DNA of 64,000 nt from Scytonema sp045865695 (GTDB taxonomy: Bacteria > Cyanobacteriota > Cyanobacteriia > Cyanobacteriales > Nostocaceae): NCBI RefSeq assembly GCF_045865695.1, contig NZ_BAACAP010000209.1:18227-82226 (forward strand), written 5' to 3'. The translations under genes and the position numbers were made by a program. Each line of letters opens with the position of its first letter. Positions within the stretch are counted from its first letter, which is position 1. This document shows, piece by piece, positions 60,501 through 64,000 of the stretch. The notes under the pieces are model-generated. The model worked only from the letters and a program-made list of their open reading frames with translations, had not been told where the DNA came from and did not search any database.

Positions 60501-62012
60501 GATACCCAACTGCTGTAGGTAATAAGCTAGTTGATTAGCGCGAGTGTTTAGCTCACAGTAAGTCAATTGCTGATTCTCAAACACAACAGCAATATTGTTG
60601 GGTGTTCGTTCCACCTGTTCTTCAAATAGCTGGTGGATACACTTGTCTTGTGGGTAGTTGATCTGCGTGTTGTTAAACTCAACTAACAGTTGCTGTCGTT
60701 CGCTACACTCGAGAATATCTAAATCATTGACTGCTGCTTCTGGGTTTTTGAGAGCACTTTCTACTAAAGTTTGAAATTGTCCTGCCAAGCGCTTTATATT
60801 TTCGGCTAAAAATAGCTTATCATAGTGAAATTCTAAAATTAAAGATTCTTTTCTCTGTAAACAAGTGAGTTTCACTTTGAATCTGTTAGAACAAACGTAC
60901 CGCTTGTGAAGTGAGAAGTCAACCCCACTAGCATGGTATTTCTCAGGCAATTCCTCGAATTCAAAACTAATTGGTAATTCCAGAAAACCCTTATGAAAGT
61001 TTGTGTTATCTTCAATTATAAAATATTCTAAATGTTGATTTTTTTGCTGGATATCGTTAGTTATTTTTAATAAAAAATTAACAAATTTTAAGTCTTTATT
61101 AAGAACGGATTTTACGGGTACCCATTTAGCTAATAATCCAATTATTCCAGATAATTCTTCATATTTTCTTCCAGCAAATAAAGTACTAATAATAATGTCT
61201 GATTGTTTTGTGAGTCGCCAGATTAGTATATGCCAGCAAGCTAATAAAAATTCAAAAGTATTCGTATTATATTTAGTAGCAATAGCATTAATTTTTAATA
61301 TTAAAATGCTTGGTAATGTTAAAGTGTAAGCATCTGTTTCAAATTTATTTTTTTGATTTAGTTTTTCTTTACCAAAAATGTTTTTTTTGTATTGTGTTAT
61401 AAGACTTTGTTTTTGCCAATAAGCACACGCCGTTTCTGCATCCTCTTCCTCTAGTAGTTCGTTTTGCCATTCGGAGAATTGGAGGTATTGAATCGGTTTA
61501 TGCAACAATTCTTTTCCCTGCATACATAGAGCGTAAATCTGGCTAATCTCGTGAATTAGATTCTTCAATGTCCAACTATCAGCACACAATGATGGTAAGT
61601 TAATTAGTAGAATATACTGATTATGTGAAAGAATAATCAGGAATAAACGCAAAAGAGGATCTTTTTGAAAGTTGAAAATAAAGCGTCTCTCTTTCCTAAA
61701 TAATTCCTCTATTTTAAGTGATTGTTCTGTGGGATCGCAATTACTCAGATTAATACTATACCATGAGTGTGTGCCAGTATCAGCTATAACTTGAATAGGC
61801 ATTTTTATCCCTGGTTGATAGTGAAAAGTAGTACGAAGAATTTCATGCCGATTCACTACTTTCTGTAAAGCTGCTTTTAACACTTCTATGTTTAGTGTTC
61901 CTTGAAGGAGAATTGCAACTTGAGTACAATAACTACAGCCATCTTCTTGCAACGACCAAAGGTGCTTTTGCTGAGGCGAGAGTCGAAAGCCTTTTAAAGT
62001 TTGATTTTGCAT
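57534..62012 (-). CDS. NRPS: condensation, adenylation, carrier, terminal reductase
   Basis: 1492 residues from the ATG at 62012 (GGGA upstream); a TTG at 62072 lies inside a hairpin. Order: condensation-like domain (about 10-430) with LINLPSLCADSW where canonical domains have HHxxxDG; adenylation domain (about 460-980) with FTSGSTGKPKGVAIEH, NHYGPTETT, YRTGDKV, GRVDYQVKIRGFRIELGEIE and NGKVDRQKLP; carrier domain with FFELGGHSLLLTQLL; thioester reductase (about 1120-1460) with FLTGATGFLGAFLL, HNGALVNFTYPY and SGYAQSKWVAEKLV. The adenylation pocket region reads FAADLGNTVIF; I do not assign a substrate. The reductase would release the peptide as an aldehyde (or alcohol after a second reduction). 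It acts as the last module, after the gene upstream. Confidence 0.93.
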   Translation of the reverse strand: MQNQTLKGFRLSPQQKHLWSLQEDGCSYCTQVAILLQGTLNIEVLKAALQKVVNRHEILRTTFHYQPGIKMPIQVIADTGTHSWYSINLSNCDPTEQSLKIEELFRKERRFIFNFQKDPLLRLFLIILSHNQYILLINLPSLCADSWTLKNLIHEISQIYALCMQGKELLHKPIQYLQFSEWQNELLEEEDAETACAYWQKQSLITQYKKNIFGKEKLNQKNKFETDAYTLTLPSILILKINAIATKYNTNTFEFLLACWHILIWRLTKQSDIIISTLFAGRKYEELSGIIGLLAKWVPVKSVLNKDLKFVNFLLKITNDIQQKNQHLEYFIIEDNTNFHKGFLELPISFEFEELPEKYHASGVDFSLHKRYVCSNRFKVKLTCLQRKESLILEFHYDKLFLAENIKRLAGQFQTLVESALKNPEAAVNDLDILECSERQQLLVEFNNTQINYPQDKCIHQLFEEQVERTPNNIAVVFENQQLTYCELNTRANQLAYYLQQLGIKPEVLVGIYIERSLNLIIGVLGILKAGAAYVPLDSAIPTHSLALQLQDTQASILLTQQSLVKKLPENAARIICLDTDWQVITQEARDNPQTLVKPENLLYVIFTSGSTGKPKGVAIEHRQLANYLYAILYRLNLPAEASFATVSTFAADLGNTVIFSALCTGGCLYIISQERASDPKALFDYFRCHPIDCLKIVPSHLTALLTSSLQESVLPRQCLILGGEALSWDLIEIIQRQKPNCQIMNHYGPTETTVGTLTYLVEFPDQLCTNLESSFPGLLGIQNPKSKTVPLGRPLANTQVYVLDTELRPVPIGVPGELYIGGAGLARGYLNRHEEQAERFIPNPFTDHFGTQLYRTGDKVCYLPNGNLEFLGRVDYQVKIRGFRIELGEIEAVLRKYSAVQEVVVLVREKVLGDKRLVAYIVPNSKLRSQNLYSTLISNLRSFSLSKLPEYMVPSTFVLLKALPLTPNGKVDRQKLPAPEQTCPELEQFYVAPRTSVEKQVAEIWAKVLDLEQVGIHDNFFELGGHSLLLTQLLAQVRKTFKVELSLRSLFEVPTIAGVAESLEKTQKTESSTKMQAETFATLLAEAVLDPAICGVSLTYNPNILNPTIFLTGATGFLGAFLLYELLQQTQANIYCLVRSNNIESGKKKIQSTLKSYLLWDESKSCQIIPVVGDLSQPLLGLSQEQFQVLASKVDIIYHNGALVNFTYPYYVLKATNVLGTQEVLRLASQIKVKPVHFISTTSVVSCGYSGVEVILEQNSINHNKMPSSGYAQSKWVAEKLVTIARERGLPICIYRPGRISGSSKTGVCNTNDHTFRMIKGCIQLGTAPDRNMMVNISPVDYVSRAIVHLSWQKESLGKTFHLVNPHPVPWNQIVNYIRSFNYPLVQIPEDKWRAELLNAENSEENALYPLMSMFSEELGARTTNTEVSRLDCQNTLNGLAGTTINCPPVNCELFSIYFSYLIRSGFLKTPLLSDEIASSSKQTDSVASNG

Positions 62013-62055
62013 TAGTGAGTCCCAATTATAGCATACTGTGTTTGGATATAGTACA

Positions 62056-62107
62056 TTCCGATCTCTTCTCAACCCCTTTCTTTAAAGAGGTTGAGAAGAG
62101 ATCGGAA
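62056..62107 (-). repeat. 19-bp perfect inverted repeat between the two NRPS genes
   Basis: TTCCGATCTCTTCTCAACC (62056-62074) pairs with GGTTGAGAAGAGATCGGAA (62089-62107) across 14 bases that are themselves partly palindromic (TCTTTAAAGA). It lies just after the stop of the upstream NRPS gene and 44 bases before the next start. No T-run follows, so partial termination, mRNA stabilisation or a mobile-repeat origin are all possible. Confidence 0.7.
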
Positions 62108-62113
62108 AGGAAG

Positions 62114-64000
62114 TTAGGTCTGTGTTGAATCCAATTGAGAACTGCTATGAATACTTTCGCAATGAATCATTTCTCCCATTGCTACCACAATTTTTCGTGA
62201 ACCCTCATAAGGGTAGCGTGCGTGTGCGGTCAACATATTGTCCAGCATCAGTACGTCTCCTTGCTGCCAAGGAAAACTGATTTTAGCTTGTCGATAAACT
62301 TCATTAATTTCTGCTATCACTGTATCTTCAATGAAGGAACCGTCACCGTAATAAACATTGCGCGGTAAGTTTTCTTCTCCAAATATTGACAATAAAGATT
62401 CTCGAACTGTTTGGGTTAGGCAGGATACATGGTGTAACTGAATCTGATTGAAAAACACTTGCTCTCCTGTGTACGGATGCTTAGCAACGGCTTGTCGCAA
62501 CTGACGTGTTTTCAAACCATTGTTTGGAAGCCACTCGAACTCTATGCTAGCTTGGCGGCAATAGTTTTCAACCACTGCTTTATTAGTGGTGTGAAAGAAA
62601 TCCTGCCAGTTTATATCTAAGCCTTCAATATAATTGCGGACATACATCAATTGCTTTTTCTCAAATCTTTCTCGCAATTCTGGGTCGAGGAGTTGGTAAA
62701 CCTTGCGACAGTCTACAATTGGTGTTTCACCCCCGAGTTTGGCTGGTTGCACGCAAAAGAACAAAATTTTTAGAGGCCAGCAGTGCATATAAGAACTTTC
62801 GTTGTGAAACAAAATGGCTTGGTCAGGCGGGTAAGGAGTGGAACCGTAAACTTTGCCGCCTGCTTCCTCACGGGGCAAATCTCCATATTCACCGAATAAT
62901 TCTGGGCAAATAGCTTGAGCTAAGTTCTCAAATGCTGACACTGAATTGAGATTGAAATCTCTAAAGAGGATAGCACCATGCTTGAGCAACTGAGTTTCAA
63001 TAAACTTCTCGTGGCTCTTAACCCAGTCAATGAGGTCAATATCGTGAAAAGCAGGTTTAAGTACCAGAGGTAGGCTTTCCTCTGGCTGTAGATAATCTGT
63101 TTTAATTAATTCTTCTTGCGGTAAGACTATAGCTTTGGGCTTAATGTGTATTAACTTTTTGAGTTTGTCTTTCTCGTGTTTTGCTTCTACCATAGTCTGT
63201 TGTTTCTTTTCAAAATTATATAGCAGATCTAAAGTATTGATCTGGGCATCAGGTTGAGCAACAATATTGTTTAGCAGCGCCTCAAAATGCCCCGTTAGGT
63301 ATGCGAGCGTGGAGGTATCAAAAAGGTCAGTACTGTACTTCCACACACCCACGAGTCCCAATTCCGTTTCCTTCATGAATAGTGCTAAATCAAACTTTGC
63401 TGTTTTGTTATCAACCTCTAGTGGATTTAGGGTAAGGTCTTGCAGTTCTAGGGCTGGCATTGGAGCATTTTGTAGGACGAATAATACCTGAAATAAGGGC
63501 GTAAAGCTTAAATTCCGCTCCGGTCGCAATTCCTCCACTAGTTTTGAAAAAGGTAGATCTTGGTGAGCATAAGCATCTAAAGCTACTTGACGCACTCGGC
63601 TCAACAATTGCCGAAAACTAGGATTGCCTCCAAAGTTGGTCCGCAAGACGAGGAGGTTAACAAAAAACCCAATTAACCCTTCTATTTCGGCTCGGTTACG
63701 GTTAGCAATGTCAGTGCCAACTACAATATCATCCTGCCCACTGTAGCGATGAAGTAGCGTTTTGAAAACTGCTAGCAGGGTCATGAACAGTGTAGCTCCT
63801 TCTTGGCGGCTTAAGGCCTTAAGCCCTTCAGTCAGGTTATGAGATAGCGAGAACGATTGTGTTGCACCCTGGAAAGTCTGGATCGCCGGACGAGGACGGT
63901 CAGTGGGCAACTGTAACACAGGACATCCACTCAACTGTCGTTGCCAATAAACCAGTTGTGCCTCTAATACTTTTCCCTGTAGCCACTGACGCTGCCATAG
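62114..64000 (-). CDS. NRPS C-terminal part: condensation-type domain fused to TauD/SyrP-like hydroxylase; 5' end outside window
   Basis: The frame is open to the window edge (LWQRQWLQGKVLEAQLVYWQ), so the gene begins beyond 64000; 628 residues are visible. The first about 240 visible residues are the second half of a condensation-type domain (VVGTDIANRNRAEIEGLIGF, FVNLLVLRT, YAHQDLPFSKLVEELRP). A linker leads to a TauD/TfdA-fold 2OG-Fe(II) oxygenase: ILFHNES with the H-x-E metal pair, LDNMLTAHARYPYEGSRKIV with the distal His and 2OG-binding Arg. SyrP-like enzymes of this kind hydroxylate carrier-bound Asp at the beta carbon in siderophore pathways. No adenylation or carrier domain lies between, so the condensation-like half may be an interface-type domain that docks the hydroxylase. 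Confidence 0.9.
   Translation of the reverse strand, partial: LWQRQWLQGKVLEAQLVYWQRQLSGCPVLQLPTDRPRPAIQTFQGATQSFSLSHNLTEGLKALSRQEGATLFMTLLAVFKTLLHRYSGQDDIVVGTDIANRNRAEIEGLIGFFVNLLVLRTNFGGNPSFRQLLSRVRQVALDAYAHQDLPFSKLVEELRPERNLSFTPLFQVLFVLQNAPMPALELQDLTLNPLEVDNKTAKFDLALFMKETELGLVGVWKYSTDLFDTSTLAYLTGHFEALLNNIVAQPDAQINTLDLLYNFEKKQQTMVEAKHEKDKLKKLIHIKPKAIVLPQEELIKTDYLQPEESLPLVLKPAFHDIDLIDWVKSHEKFIETQLLKHGAILFRDFNLNSVSAFENLAQAICPELFGEYGDLPREEAGGKVYGSTPYPPDQAILFHNESSYMHCWPLKILFFCVQPAKLGGETPIVDCRKVYQLLDPELRERFEKKQLMYVRNYIEGLDINWQDFFHTTNKAVVENYCRQASIEFEWLPNNGLKTRQLRQAVAKHPYTGEQVFFNQIQLHHVSCLTQTVRESLLSIFGEENLPRNVYYGDGSFIEDTVIAEINEVYRQAKISFPWQQGDVLMLDNMLTAHARYPYEGSRKIVVAMGEMIHCESIHSSSQLDSTQT

Noticed and set aside
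1..64000. CRISPR arrays, tRNA or rRNA genes, intact insertion sequences
   Set aside because: None recognised by reading; a tRNA scan and IS search would be needed to exclude small or diverged ones.

Overview
The window is chromosomal DNA of a cyanobacterium, most likely a filamentous Nostocales strain. This rests on many HIP1 palindromes (GCGATCGC), TonB-dependent receptors with an N-terminal AMIN domain, a XisI-type protein, a Uma2-family protein and PEP-CTERM-like C-termini. No tRNA, rRNA, CRISPR array or intact transposase was recognised by eye.

Layout. 1-1251: the 3' part of a type II NADH dehydrogenase. 1883-4315: an unusual fusion of a D-amino-acid-oxidase-like flavoprotein with an ATP-grasp domain. 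4.5-55.1 kb: a large iron/metallophore uptake archipelago with seven TonB-dependent receptor (TBDR) genes, one of them frameshifted, seven FecB-type periplasmic binding proteins (SBPs) and eight small 2-oxoglutarate/Fe(II) oxygenase-like proteins. These form seven modules, ordered TBDR-SBP-oxygenase (five) or TBDR-oxygenase-SBP (two). Six of the modules lie as three convergent pairs (A/B at 6.1-15 kb, C/D at 25-35 kb, E/F at 38-48 kb); the seventh (G) is at 50-54 kb. Two modules carry a PchR-like AraC regulator just upstream. Between the modules are two ModA-like binding proteins with C-terminal membrane anchors, a molybdopterin-binding-fold protein, a molbindin, two other AraC regulators, an isochorismatase-family hydrolase, a VapBC-type pair, and many gene fragments (AraC, Hsp20, Uma2, Rpn/DUF4351, ModA-like, FecCD permease, TBDR 3' ends, oxygenase 3' end). 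55.1-64.0 kb: a minus-strand nonribosomal peptide synthetase (NRPS) region reading, in transcription order, condensation-TauD hydroxylase (5' end outside the window), then C-A-PCP-reductase, a class III aminotransferase and a methyltransferase.

How it fits together. The NRPS end looks like a siderophore assembly line: a SyrP/TauD-type hydroxylase (as used for beta-hydroxyaspartate), reductive release by a terminal reductase domain, and an aminotransferase that could convert the released aldehyde to an amine, as MxcL does in myxochelin B biosynthesis. The receptor/SBP modules would import ferric forms of this and foreign siderophores. The oxygenases recall the PiuC/YbiX hydroxylases that sit beside catecholate receptors in proteobacteria; their substrate is unknown. 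No intact permease or ATPase is in the window, only a FecCD fragment, so the seven SBPs must use a transporter encoded elsewhere.

Main regulatory signal. A 19-bp palindromic motif, consensus TTACCAACTTnnTTGGTAA, occurs about 140-215 bp upstream of all seven TBDR genes, and in weaker forms upstream of both ModA-like genes, both PchR-like genes and a PEP-CTERM gene. A second element, two tandem copies of AAAGTCCGnnTsGAAyAA spaced 20-21 bp apart, follows each PchR-like gene and precedes its receptor. These two elements and the repeated oxygenase-containing module are the most novel content here.
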